DNA from: Streptomyces lateritius
GTDB taxonomy: Bacteria > Actinomycetota > Actinomycetes > Streptomycetales > Streptomycetaceae
Direction of reading: 5' to 3'
NCBI RefSeq assembly: GCF_014649715.1
Contig: NZ_BMTO01000014.1
Coordinates: forward strand, 181,875-245,874
DNA: 64,000 bases
A program made the position numbers and the translations under genes. Every line of letters begins with the position of its first letter. Position 1 is the stretch's first letter. This document shows, piece by piece, positions 33,009-41,312 of the stretch. The notes under the pieces are model-generated. The model worked only from the letters and a program-made list of their open reading frames with translations. It made no database searches and was not told where the DNA came from.

Positions 33009-34775
33009 ATGCACATCCTGCTCGTCGCGAGCGCGTTCAACAGCCTGACGCAACGGGCCCACGCGGAACTGCGCGACCACGGGCACAGCGTGACCGTGGA
33101 GCTGGCCCTCCAGGACGTGCCCTTGTGGGACGCCGTCTCCCGCCACCAGCCCGACCTCGTTGTGGCGCCCATGTTGAAGAGTGCCATCCCGCAAAAGGTA
33201 TGGGAGGCGTACACATGCCTCATCGTTCACCCGGGCCCCGTCGGTGACCGCGGACCGTCCTCCCTCGATTGGGCGATCCACGAGGAGGTGAGCCGGTGGG
33301 GCGTGACCGTCCTGCAGGCCAACGCCGAAATGGACGCGGGTGACATCTGGGCGTCGGTCGCCTGCCCGGTGCCGCCCGTGGGCAAGAGCGACTTGTACCG
33401 CAACGAGGTGTCCGACGCCGCGCTGAGCGCGATCCTCCTGGCCGTCGAACGCTTCGCCTCGGGTACGTTCTCTCCTCAGCCTCAGCCTCAGCCTCAGCCT
33501 CAGCCTCAGCCCCAGACCGGCGGAGGCGCAGAGGGCGTCGCCCGCAGTCGGGCCTACTTCGACCAGGGGCTGCGCCGCATCCGCTGGGAGTCGGATGCGA
33601 CCGAGACCGTGGTGCGTAAACTGCGCGCGGCCGATTCGTTCCCCGGCGTGCTGGACGAACTGCTGGGCAGGGAGTGGTATCTGCACGGCGGCCACCCGGA
33701 GGACGGACTTCGCGGCCGCCCGGGGGAGCTGCTGGCCACCAGGGCAGGGGCAATCTGCCGGGCGACTGCCGATGGCGCCGTGTGGATCCCTGAGCTGAGG
33801 GCTCGGCGTGCGCCCGGCGGACCGGCCATGTTCAAGCTCCCCGCCGTTCTGGCCCTGGGCGACAGCCTGCCCGGGCTGCACGAACACCCCGCACCGCCGC
33901 CCGCCGCCGACGCCTCCCTCCGGACCTGGGCCGACATCCGTTACCGGGAGGACGGCCCCGTCGGCTTTCTCTCCTTCTCCTTCCCGAGCGGCGCCATGAG
34001 CACCTCGCATTGCCGCCGTCTCCTGCGCGCCTACCGGACGGCCTCCTCTCGGCCCACGTCCGTGCTGGTACTCGGGGGTGGCCGGGACTTCTTCTCCAAC
34101 GGGATCCACCTGAACGTGATCGAGGCGGCCGACGACCCCGGCGCGGAGTCGTGGGCCAACATCAACGCCATGGACGACCTGGTGGAGGCCGTTCTGACGA
34201 CCACCGACCGGCTGGTGGTGTCCGCCGTGGGCGGCAACGCGGCCGCAGGCGGGGTGATGCTGGCCCTGGCTGCGGACGAGGTGTGGTGCAGGACGGGCGC
34301 GGTGCTGAACCCGCACTACCGCCTGATGGGCTTGTACGGCTCCGAGTACTGGACTTACACACTGCCCGGCCGGGTGGGCCCCGCGGTGGCCGACAGGCTC
34401 ATGCGGGAGGCCCTCCCGCTGAGCGCCGCAGCCAGCCAGAGGCTCGGCCTGGTGGACCGTACGGTCGAATGCGGGCCAGAGGACTTCGCCGCCGAGACCG
34501 GCCGCCTGGCCGCGCAGCTCGCGTCCTCTTCCGCGACGCAGGCACGGATCGCAGCCAAGAAGGCCGAACGGGAGCGGCACGAGGCGGCCAAGCCGCTGGC
34601 CTCCTACCGGGAGGCGGAACTGGCCCACATGCTCCGCACCTTCTCAGACCCGGACGCCCCGTACCACGGGCTGCGCAGGGCCTTCGTACGCAAGCACCCC
34701 CCGGCCCGGACACCGCCCCACATCGGCGTGACCCTCCCGGGGAGGAGAACGGCGCCCCAGGTGTCCTCACACTGA
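33009..34775 (+). CDS. hypX: HypX: formyltransferase/enoyl-hydratase-like enzyme making CO for hydrogenase
   Basis: 588 residues from ATG 33009 (GGGAG ribosome site). The N-terminal formyltransferase-type domain (1-150) has HILLVASAFNSLTQRAHAEL and VHPGPVGDRGPSSLDWAI. The C-terminal crotonase-like domain (about 300-560) has GFLSFSFPSGAMSTSHCRRL, GGGRDFFSNGIHLNVIEA, NINAMDDLVEAVL and GGNAAAGGVMLALAADEVW. In other bacteria HypX converts formyl-tetrahydrofolate through formyl-CoA to CO, the active-site ligand, when O2 is present. The interdomain linker has a seven-unit Pro-Gln repeat. It is the first gene of the co-directional island. Confidence 0.92.
   Translation: MHILLVASAFNSLTQRAHAELRDHGHSVTVELALQDVPLWDAVSRHQPDLVVAPMLKSAIPQKVWEAYTCLIVHPGPVGDRGPSSLDWAIHEEVSRWGVTVLQANAEMDAGDIWASVACPVPPVGKSDLYRNEVSDAALSAILLAVERFASGTFSPQPQPQPQPQPQPQTGGGAEGVARSRAYFDQGLRRIRWESDATETVVRKLRAADSFPGVLDELLGREWYLHGGHPEDGLRGRPGELLATRAGAICRATADGAVWIPELRARRAPGGPAMFKLPAVLALGDSLPGLHEHPAPPPAADASLRTWADIRYREDGPVGFLSFSFPSGAMSTSHCRRLLRAYRTASSRPTSVLVLGGGRDFFSNGIHLNVIEAADDPGAESWANINAMDDLVEAVLTTTDRLVVSAVGGNAAAGGVMLALAADEVWCRTGAVLNPHYRLMGLYGSEYWTYTLPGRVGPAVADRLMREALPLSAAASQRLGLVDRTVECGPEDFAAETGRLAAQLASSSATQARIAAKKAERERHEAAKPLASYREAELAHMLRTFSDPDAPYHGLRRAFVRKHPPARTPPHIGVTLPGRRTAPQVSSH
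33474..33515 (+). repeat. Hexanucleotide repeat coding for (Pro-Gln)7 in HypX
   Basis: Six perfect CCTCAG units and one CCCCAG in frame. Unit gain or loss would lengthen or shorten the linker without a frameshift. Confidence 0.9.
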
Positions 34776-34834
34776 GGCGGTGCCGGATCCGCCCCCGGCG
34801 CTGTCGCGGGGTGACCGGCTCCCTGCTATCAAGA

Positions 34835-34869
34835 AATGCGAAGGGGATTATGAACCGCTTCGTCGCATT
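34835..34869 (+). promoter_or_regulatory. Hairpin enclosing a minicistron start upstream of hhyS
   Basis: AATGCGA (34835-34841) pairs with TCGCATT (34863-34869). The interior holds an AGGGG ribosome site and the ATG of a nine-codon frame, so folding could hide that start. It lies 24 bases before the hhyS ATG. Confidence 0.45.
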
Positions 34870-34879
34870 CCTCCCCTAG
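34850..34879 (+). CDS. Possible nine-codon leader peptide before hhyS
   Basis: Encodes MNRFVAFLP and a TAG stop. AAGGGG lies 4 bases upstream of its ATG. The stop codon overlaps the AGGAGG ribosome site of hhyS, so ribosomes finishing this frame would sit on the hhyS start region. Translational coupling is possible. It could also be chance, since no comparison across species was possible. Confidence 0.35.
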   Translation: MNRFVAFLP

Positions 34880-34892
34880 GAGGCTTGGCCCC

Positions 34893-35981
34893 ATGGATGC
34901 AGCAACGCCGACCACGGCCCCGTCCGAGACCGCCCCCGCCACGCCCGACGGGGAGGAGTCACCGATTCACATCCTCTGGATCAACGCGGGGCTGAGTTGC
35001 GATGGCGACTCGGTGGCCCTGACGGCCGCGATGCAGCCGAGCATCGAGGAGATCGTCCTCGGCGTGCTGCCCGGGCTGCCGAAGATCGCGGTCCACTGGC
35101 CTCTGATCGACTTCGAGTGCGGACCGGTGGGAGGGGCCGACACGTTCATCGAGTGGTTCTTCAAAGGCGAGCGCGGTGAGATCGACCCGTTCGTGCTGGT
35201 CATCGAGGGATCCGTTCCCAATGAGTCGATCAAGCAGGAGGGGTACTGGTGCGGGTTCGGCGACAACCCGGAGACCGGCCAGCCGCTCACGACCAGCGAG
35301 TGGATCGACCGCCTGGCGCCCAAGGCGTTGGCGGTCGTCGCCATCGGAACGTGTGCCACGTACGGCGGCATCCACGCGATGGCCGGCAACCCGACCGGTG
35401 CCATGGGAGTACCCGACTACCTGGGCTGGGACTGGAAGTCGAAGGCCGGCATCCCGATCGTTTGCGTACCGGGCTGCCCGATCCAGCCCGACAACTTCTC
35501 CGAGACCCTCACCTACCTGCTCTACCAGGCCGCGGGATCCGCCCCGATGATTCCGCTGGACGACAAGCTGCGTCCGACGTGGCTGTTCGGGGCCACGGTG
35601 CACGAAGGGTGCGACCGGGCCGGTTACTACGAGCAGGGCCAGTTCGCCACCACGTACGACTCGCCCAAGTGCCTGGTAAAACTGGGTTGTTGGGGGCCCG
35701 TTGTCAAGTGCAACGTGCCCAAGCGCGGGTGGATGAACGGCATCGGCGGCTGCCCGAACGTCGGCGGCATCTGCATCGCCTGCACCATGCCGGGATTCCC
35801 CGACAAGTTCATGCCGTTCATGGACGAGCCGCCCGGCGGCAAGGTCTCCAGCGCGGCCAGCGGTGCGTACGGAGCCCTCATCCGCAAACTCCGCTCCGTC
35901 ACGGCCAGGACCGTGGACAAGGAGCCGAAGTGGCGTCACACGGGAGACGAGCTGACGACCGGCTACCGGCCCCCCTGGTGA
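34893..35981 (+). CDS. hhyS: [NiFe]-hydrogenase small subunit, group 1h/5 type
   Basis: 362 residues from ATG 34893 (AGGAGG ribosome site). No twin-arginine signal, so the enzyme is cytoplasmic-facing, as in actinobacterial hydrogenases. Cluster-binding residues include LSCDGDSVALT (Cys36 with Asp nearby), FECGPVGG, IGTCATYGG, VPGCPIQPD, VHEGCDRAGYYE, CLVKLGCWGPVVKCN and GGCPNVGGICIACTMPGFPD. The C-D-G-D form at the proximal cluster is characteristic of the O2-insensitive actinobacterial-type hydrogenases, where an Asp has been reported as a cluster ligand. It relays electrons from the large subunit. Confidence 0.95.
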   Translation: MDAATPTTAPSETAPATPDGEESPIHILWINAGLSCDGDSVALTAAMQPSIEEIVLGVLPGLPKIAVHWPLIDFECGPVGGADTFIEWFFKGERGEIDPFVLVIEGSVPNESIKQEGYWCGFGDNPETGQPLTTSEWIDRLAPKALAVVAIGTCATYGGIHAMAGNPTGAMGVPDYLGWDWKSKAGIPIVCVPGCPIQPDNFSETLTYLLYQAAGSAPMIPLDDKLRPTWLFGATVHEGCDRAGYYEQGQFATTYDSPKCLVKLGCWGPVVKCNVPKRGWMNGIGGCPNVGGICIACTMPGFPDKFMPFMDEPPGGKVSSAASGAYGALIRKLRSVTARTVDKEPKWRHTGDELTTGYRPPW

Positions 35982-36117
35982 CCGGCCCTCCGACGTGCGA
36001 CGCGCACGGCACCTGGGCCGCCACCTCGGCTGCGGACCCGGCAGCCCCCGGCTGATCATTCCATCCTGATCCGACCCCCTCCGTAACGAAGTCTTGAAGA
36101 AGGGCGCTGCGCAAACG

Positions 36118-37902
36118 ATGGCACCGAAGACGAAGGCCGGCGACGACGGCAGTGGCCTGGTGGAGATGGCCTGGGATCCGATCACCCGGATCGTGGGCAG
36201 TCTCGGCATCCACACGAAGATCGACTTCAAGCAGAAGCGGGTGGCGGAGTGCTACAGCACCTCGTCGGTCTTCCGCGGCTACAGCGTGTTCATGCGCGGC
36301 AAGGACCCCCGCGACGCGCACTTCATCACCAGCCGCATCTGCGGGATCTGCGGTGACAACCACGCCACCTGCTCGGTGTACGCGCAGAACATGGCCTACG
36401 GCGTCAAGCCGCCGCACCTCGCCGAGTGGATCATCAATCTCGGCGAGTCCGCCGAGTACATGTTCGACCACAACATCTTCCAGGAGAACCTGGTCGGGGT
36501 CGACTACTGCGAGAAGATGGTCCGCGAGACCAACCCTGGCGTACTTGAGCTGGCCGAGCGCACCGAGGCCCCGCACGCCGGCGACCACGGCTACAAGACC
36601 ATCGCCGACATCATGCGCTCGCTCAACCCCATCGAGGGCGAGTTCTACCGTGAAGCGCTGCAAGTCAGCCGCTACACGCGGGAGATGTTCTGCCTGATGG
36701 AGGGCCGCCACGTGCACCCCTCCACGCTCTACCCGGGCGGCGTCGGCACCATCGCCTCCGTCCAGCTCTTCACGGACTACTTGAGCCGCCTCATGCGCTA
36801 CGTCGAGTTCATGAAGCGCGTCGTCCCGCTCCACGACGACCTCTTCGACTTCTTCTACGAAGCCCTGCCCGGGTACGAGGAGGTCGGCCGGCGGCGCGTG
36901 ATGCTCGGCTGCTGGGGCGCCCTCAACGACCCCGAGTACTGCGACTTCACGTACGCCAACATGACCGACTGGGGACGGAAGATGTTCGTCACCCCGGGCA
37001 TCGTCGTCGACGGCAAACTGGTCACCAACGACCTCACCGAGATCAACCTCGGCATCCGCATCCTCCTGGGCAGCTCGTACTACGAGGACTGGGCAGGAAA
37101 GGAGCAGTTCGTCACGCACGACCCGCTCGGCAACCCCGTCGACCCGCGCCACCCCTGGAACCAGCACACGATCCCGGCCCCCCAGAAGCGGGACTTCAAC
37201 GGCAACTACAGCTGGGTGATGTCGCCGCGCTGGTTCGACGGCAAGGACTACCTTGCTCTCGACACCGGAGGCGGCCCCATCGCCCGCCTGTGGTCGACCG
37301 CCCTGTCCGGCCTCGTCGACGTCGGCTACGTCAAGGCCACGGGGCACAGCGTCGTCATCACCCTGCCCCGCACCATGACCAAGCCCGAGACCCGCTTCGA
37401 GTGGAAGATCCCGAAGTGGAGCAACGCGCTGGAACGCAACCGTGCCCGCACGTACTTCCAGGCCTACGCCGCGGCCATCGCGCTGCACTGCGCGGAGCAG
37501 GGTCTGGCGGAGGTGCGCGCCGGACGCACGCAGACCTGGGAGAAGTTCGAGGTACCGGACGAGGGCCTGGGCGTCGGCTTCACCGAGGCGGTACGCGGTG
37601 TCCTCTCGCACCACATGGTGATCCGCGACGGCAAGATCGCCAACTACCACCCGTACCCGCCGACCCCGTGGAACGCCAGCACGCGCGACACCTACGGAAC
37701 CCCCGGACCGTACGAGGACGCCGTGCAGAACACGCCGATCTTTGAGGAGAACCCGCCGGAGAACTTCAAGGGGATCGACATCATGCGCGCCGTCCGCAGC
37801 TTTGACCCCTGCCTGCCTTGCGGCGTCCACATGTACGTGGGCGGCGGCAAGACCGTGCAGAAGATGCACATGCCGACCGGCCTGAGCGGCCTGGCCGGAT
37901 GA
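36118..37902 (+). CDS. hhyL: [NiFe]-hydrogenase large subunit, group 1h/5 type
   Basis: 594 residues if ATG 36118 is used; TTG 36094 is in frame eight codons upstream and neither has an ideal ribosome site. The N-terminal Ni-site motif RICGICGDNH gives Cys75 and Cys78; the C-terminal one DPCLPCGVH gives Cys565 and Cys568. His571 is followed by a 23-residue extension (MYVGGG and onward), the usual tail cut off by the maturation protease after Ni insertion. It catalyses H2 oxidation. Its stop overlaps the NifU-like start by four bases. An intergenic space of 136 bases separates it from hhyS. Confidence 0.95.
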   Translation: MAPKTKAGDDGSGLVEMAWDPITRIVGSLGIHTKIDFKQKRVAECYSTSSVFRGYSVFMRGKDPRDAHFITSRICGICGDNHATCSVYAQNMAYGVKPPHLAEWIINLGESAEYMFDHNIFQENLVGVDYCEKMVRETNPGVLELAERTEAPHAGDHGYKTIADIMRSLNPIEGEFYREALQVSRYTREMFCLMEGRHVHPSTLYPGGVGTIASVQLFTDYLSRLMRYVEFMKRVVPLHDDLFDFFYEALPGYEEVGRRRVMLGCWGALNDPEYCDFTYANMTDWGRKMFVTPGIVVDGKLVTNDLTEINLGIRILLGSSYYEDWAGKEQFVTHDPLGNPVDPRHPWNQHTIPAPQKRDFNGNYSWVMSPRWFDGKDYLALDTGGGPIARLWSTALSGLVDVGYVKATGHSVVITLPRTMTKPETRFEWKIPKWSNALERNRARTYFQAYAAAIALHCAEQGLAEVRAGRTQTWEKFEVPDEGLGVGFTEAVRGVLSHHMVIRDGKIANYHPYPPTPWNASTRDTYGTPGPYEDAVQNTPIFEENPPENFKGIDIMRAVRSFDPCLPCGVHMYVGGGKTVQKMHMPTGLSGLAG

Positions 37903-38498
37903 GCGCGACCGAGGCTCCGCGGTCCCCGAACGCGGAGGAGGCCGGGCGGCGCGTCGAAGAGATCCTCGACCGGCTGACCGCCGCGGGGGACCCCGCGGCG
38001 GCTGCGGTGGCCGAGGAACTGATCCGGGTCCTGATGGACTTCTACGGCGCGGGCCTCGCCCGGATCGTCACACTGCTGCAAGCCCCCGCGGCGCGCACGG
38101 CGCAGGGTGGCCCGCTGAGCGGGCTGCTCGGCGACGAACTGGTCTCCAGCCTGCTCGTCCTGCACGACCTGCACCCCGAAGACACCTTGGCGCGGATCTC
38201 CCGCGCCCTGGAGAGCGTCCGGGAGCACGGCGTGGAACTCCTCGGATTCGACGACGCCACCGGGACCCTACGGCTGCGCTCCACCGCCGGACCGGGCGGC
38301 GGCTCGGGCTGCGGTTGCCCCGGCACCGGTCCGTCGGCCCGGCAGGTCGTGGAGGACGCCCTGGCCTGTTTCGCCCCGGAAGTGAGCCACGTGGAACTGG
38401 AAGAGGCTCCCTCCCCCCAGGAGCCGGCCCTGCTGCAGATCGGCGCCCGTCCGCCCACCGGCACCGCGGGCCGGCCGGCGCCGGCGGCGGCGCCGTGA
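37899..38498 (+). CDS. NifU-like domain protein of the hydrogenase operon
   Basis: 199 residues from ATG 37899 (ATGA overlap with hhyL). A helical N-terminus (EEAGRRVEEILDRLTAAGDP, LIRVLMDFYGAGLARIVTLL) precedes a NifU C-terminal-type domain (LARISRALESVREHGVELLG, TLRLRSTAGP) that contains GCGCPG, two cysteines spaced C-x-C rather than the standard C-x-x-C, then SARQVVEDALACFAPEVSHV. It may hold or deliver an Fe-S cluster to the hydrogenase, or act as an electron-transfer partner. This gene accompanies group 1h hydrogenases in actinobacteria, but its role is not established. Confidence 0.8.
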   Translation: MSATEAPRSPNAEEAGRRVEEILDRLTAAGDPAAAAVAEELIRVLMDFYGAGLARIVTLLQAPAARTAQGGPLSGLLGDELVSSLLVLHDLHPEDTLARISRALESVREHGVELLGFDDATGTLRLRSTAGPGGGSGCGCPGTGPSARQVVEDALACFAPEVSHVELEEAPSPQEPALLQIGARPPTGTAGRPAPAAAP

Positions 38499-39163
38499 GC
38501 GCGCCGCGGGCCCGGCCGCAGCGCCCGGCACCGGGCACCCGGCCCCAGGGCCTGCGCCGGTTCGCGGGGCCGCGTACCCCGCAGCCGGAACGGTGCGAGC
38601 TGTGCGGGGTGACGGTCGCCGACGACAACCACCGCCACCTGGTGGACACCGAGAAGCGCTCCCTGGCCTGCGCCTGCACCTCGTGCTCCCTGCTGTTCGC
38701 CCAGCCCGGCGCCGGCGGCGGCCGCTTCCGCACGGTCCCGGACCGCTACCTGGCCGACCCGGATCACGCCTTCGACGCCGCCGCCTGGGACCTCCTGCAG
38801 ATCCCGGTCGGCGTCGCCTTCTTCTTCCGCAACGCCGCACTGGACCGGCTGGTCGCGCTCTACCCCAGCCCGGCCGGTGCCACGGAGAGCGAACTCGACC
38901 CGGTGACCTGGCAGACCGTACTGGGGACCAGCCGACTGGCCGGTCTGCTCGAACCCGATGTGGAGGCGCTGCTGCTGCACCGCAACGAGGGCCGTACCGA
39001 GTGCTACCTGGTACCGATCGACATCTGCTACGAGTTGGTGGGCCGCATGCGCCTGCTGTGGCAGGGGTTCGACGGCGGAGCCGAGGCACGGGCCGCTCTG
39101 CAGTCGTTCTTCGCGCACGTCGGGCAGCGGGCCCGGGCGGTCACAGAGGGAAGCAGACCATGA
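38495..39163 (+). CDS. DUF5947 protein
   Basis: 222 residues from GTG 38495 (GTGA overlap). After a basic proline-rich N-terminus there is a probable zinc or iron knuckle: CELCGVTVADDNHRHL then CACTSCSLLF, four cysteines plus histidines. A hydrophobic but soluble core follows (WDLLQIPVGVAFFFRNAALD, TWQTVLGTSRLAGLLEPDVE, TECYLVPIDICYELVGRMRL, LWQGFDGGAEA). The cysteine knuckle and position in the operon fit a maturation or redox-relay role; no biochemical function is known to me. Confidence 0.8.
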   Translation: MSAPRARPQRPAPGTRPQGLRRFAGPRTPQPERCELCGVTVADDNHRHLVDTEKRSLACACTSCSLLFAQPGAGGGRFRTVPDRYLADPDHAFDAAAWDLLQIPVGVAFFFRNAALDRLVALYPSPAGATESELDPVTWQTVLGTSRLAGLLEPDVEALLLHRNEGRTECYLVPIDICYELVGRMRLLWQGFDGGAEARAALQSFFAHVGQRARAVTEGSRP

Positions 39164-39867
39164 CCGAGCTTTCCTTCGCCTGCACGGGCGTGCGCGCCGA
39201 CCCGTACGCTGCCGGCCCCACCCTCGTCTTCCGGCTGCGCGTCACCGCGTCCGACGAGACCCGGGTGCACGCCCTCGCACTCCGCTGCCAGATCCGCATT
39301 GAACCGGCCCGCCGCGGTTACGAGGCGCAGGAAGCGGGCAAGCTGGCCGACCTCTTCGGCGAGCGCTCGCGCTGGGGCACCACACTTCAGCCGGTGCAGT
39401 TCGCGCAGGTCTCCCTCATGGTTCCCAGCTTCACCGGGGAGACGGAAATCGACCTCGTCGTGCCCTGCACCTACGACATGGACGTCGCCGCGACCCGGTA
39501 CGCCGCGGCCCTCTCCGGCGGCGAGGTGCCGCTGCTCATGCTCTTCTCCGGAACGGCCTTCACCGGCGCCGGCGGGTTCCGCGTCCAGCCGGTGCCCTGG
39601 GACCGCGAGGCGACCTACCGGATGCCCGTGGAGGTATGGCGGGAGATGCTCGAACAGCACTTTCCAGGCTGCGGCTGGATCCGGCTGCCCCACGACACCA
39701 TGGACGCCCTGCTCGCGTTCCGGTCGCAGCGGGCGCTGCCCTCCTGGGAGGCGACCGTGCGCGCACTCTTGGAGGCGGCCGCCCCGGCGGCTCACCGGAC
39801 ACCGGTCCGCACCCTGCCCCGTTCCGATGGCCCAGCGCCGCGCGTCACCGAGAGGACGGCGACATGA
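39160..39867 (+). CDS. DUF6084 protein
   Basis: 235 residues from ATG 39160, overlapping the DUF5947 stop by four bases. It is mostly predicted beta strands: LSFACTGVRADPYAAGPTLV, VHALALRCQIRIEPARRGY, FAQVSLMVPSFTGETEIDLV and PLLMLFSGTAFTGAGGFRV, then a C-terminal helix (YRMPVEVWREMLEQHFPGCG, then DTMDALLAFRSQRALPSWE). No cysteine cluster, membrane segment or catalytic motif. It travels with the DUF5947 gene in hydrogenase operons and may be a structural or chaperone component. Confidence 0.78.
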   Translation: MTELSFACTGVRADPYAAGPTLVFRLRVTASDETRVHALALRCQIRIEPARRGYEAQEAGKLADLFGERSRWGTTLQPVQFAQVSLMVPSFTGETEIDLVVPCTYDMDVAATRYAAALSGGEVPLLMLFSGTAFTGAGGFRVQPVPWDREATYRMPVEVWREMLEQHFPGCGWIRLPHDTMDALLAFRSQRALPSWEATVRALLEAAAPAAHRTPVRTLPRSDGPAPRVTERTAT

Positions 39868-41312
39868 CCACGACGGCCGTGTTCAGCCCCGAGACGGAGT
39901 CCCGGTTCGCCACCGCGCGGCAGGTGGCCGACGCGGTCCTGTTCGAGGGCTACGTGCTCTATCCCTACCGGGCCTCGGCGGCCAAGAACCGGCTGCGCTG
40001 GCAGTTCGGGGTGCTCGTACCGCCCGCCTGGGGCGCCGACCGCGAGGAACACGCCTTCCAGCGCACCGAATGCCTGATGGAACCCAGAGCAGGCGCCACG
40101 CTGGCGGCCGAGGTGCGGTTCCTGCGCGCCCAGCGACGCACCGTCCAACGCGCCCGGCCGGACGGCACGTTCGAAACGGTGGCGGAACTGCACCTCCACG
40201 ACCGCGTCCTGGTCCCCTGGGACGAAGGCACCGAAGAACGCGTTGAGATCGTGGCGACCGTGGCCGAACTGACCGGAGACGGGATCGTCGTCCCCTTCGC
40301 CCGGCCCGCCGGTGAAGAGACCGAACCGGTTCACGGCGCGGACGGCACGCTGGTGGGCCGCCTCGTCCGTCGGTACGACGAGGCCGCCGGCGTCGTACGG
40401 CTGTCCGCGAGCGAACTCGACGGCCCGTACCGGGTGATGCGGCTGACGGCCGTGGTGGAGAACACCAGCACGTGGGCCCCGGCCGACGGCGCTGCCGACC
40501 GCGACGCCGCACTGCCCCACTCGCTTGTCTCCACCCACCTCATGCTCTGCCTCGACACCGGCTCCTTCGTCTCGATGACGGACCCGCCGGAGTGGGCCAA
40601 GGGAGCGGTGGCGTCCTGCCGGAACCGGAACACCTGGCCGGTGCTGGCCGGCGAACCCGGCCGCGCCGACCTGGTGCTCTCTTCCCCGATCATCCTGGAG
40701 GACCACCCCGCCATCGCCCCGGAGAGCCCGGGGGTGCTGTACGACGCCACCGAGATCGACGAGATCCTCGCCCTGCGCACCGCTGCTCTGACCGACCAGG
40801 AGAAGCGCGAGGCCCGCGGGACCGACGCGAAGGCCGCCGCCGTGATCGACCTGGCCGACTCCATGCCGCCCGAGGTACTGGAACGACTCCACGGAGCGGT
40901 CCGGGCCCTGCGCGAGATCACCGGACCGGGCCCGTCCGGACTCGCCGGTACGGACTCGCCCGCACCGCCCGACCCCTTCGACGCGCCCGGTGTCTCCCGT
41001 CCCGACACGCCCTGGTGGGATCCTGCGGGCGACGCCGGTCTCGACCCGGCCACCGACCGGGTACTGGTCGACGGCCGCCCGGTCGCCGCGGGCAGCCGCG
41101 TGTTGCTGCGTCCCGGCCTGCGCCGCACCGACGCACAGGACCTGTTCCTGCACGGGCGCAGCGCCCTGGTCGAGGCCGTACTCCACGACGTGGACGGGGG
41201 AGTGCACCTCGCCGTGACCGTCGAAGGCGATCCCGGCGCGGACATCCGCCGCGAACAGGGACGGTTTCTGTACTTCCAGCCCGACGAGGTAGCCCTTCCG
41301 GAGGACGCGTGA
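39864..41312 (+). CDS. 482-residue protein of unknown function in the hydrogenase operon
   Basis: From ATG 39864 (ATGA overlap with DUF6084). Three rough parts: residues 1-240 are beta-rich (VLFEGYVLYPYRASAAKNRL, RWQFGVLVPPAWG, VRLSASELDGPYRVMRLTAV). Residues about 245-350 contain a soluble helical block (HLMLCLDTGSFVSMTDPPEW, LVLSSPIILEDHPAIAPES, EIDEILALRTAALTDQEKRE). The rest holds a small barrel-like end (LVDGRPVAAGSRVLLRPGLR, GVHLAVTVEGDPGADIRREQ). No cofactor motif. It is conserved in this operon type and could be a scaffold. Function unknown. Confidence 0.75.
   Translation: MTTTAVFSPETESRFATARQVADAVLFEGYVLYPYRASAAKNRLRWQFGVLVPPAWGADREEHAFQRTECLMEPRAGATLAAEVRFLRAQRRTVQRARPDGTFETVAELHLHDRVLVPWDEGTEERVEIVATVAELTGDGIVVPFARPAGEETEPVHGADGTLVGRLVRRYDEAAGVVRLSASELDGPYRVMRLTAVVENTSTWAPADGAADRDAALPHSLVSTHLMLCLDTGSFVSMTDPPEWAKGAVASCRNRNTWPVLAGEPGRADLVLSSPIILEDHPAIAPESPGVLYDATEIDEILALRTAALTDQEKREARGTDAKAAAVIDLADSMPPEVLERLHGAVRALREITGPGPSGLAGTDSPAPPDPFDAPGVSRPDTPWWDPAGDAGLDPATDRVLVDGRPVAAGSRVLLRPGLRRTDAQDLFLHGRSALVEAVLHDVDGGVHLAVTVEGDPGADIRREQGRFLYFQPDEVALPEDA

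Noticed and set aside
35899..37869. A 656-codon minus-strand frame opposite hhyL
   Set aside because: It is a mirror of the large-subunit gene's third-position bias, with no ribosome site or domain.
37899..38498. Considered as a HucM-like hydrogenase scaffold
   Set aside because: It has a NifU-type domain and a C-x-C site. No feature of the mycobacterial scaffold protein was recognised.
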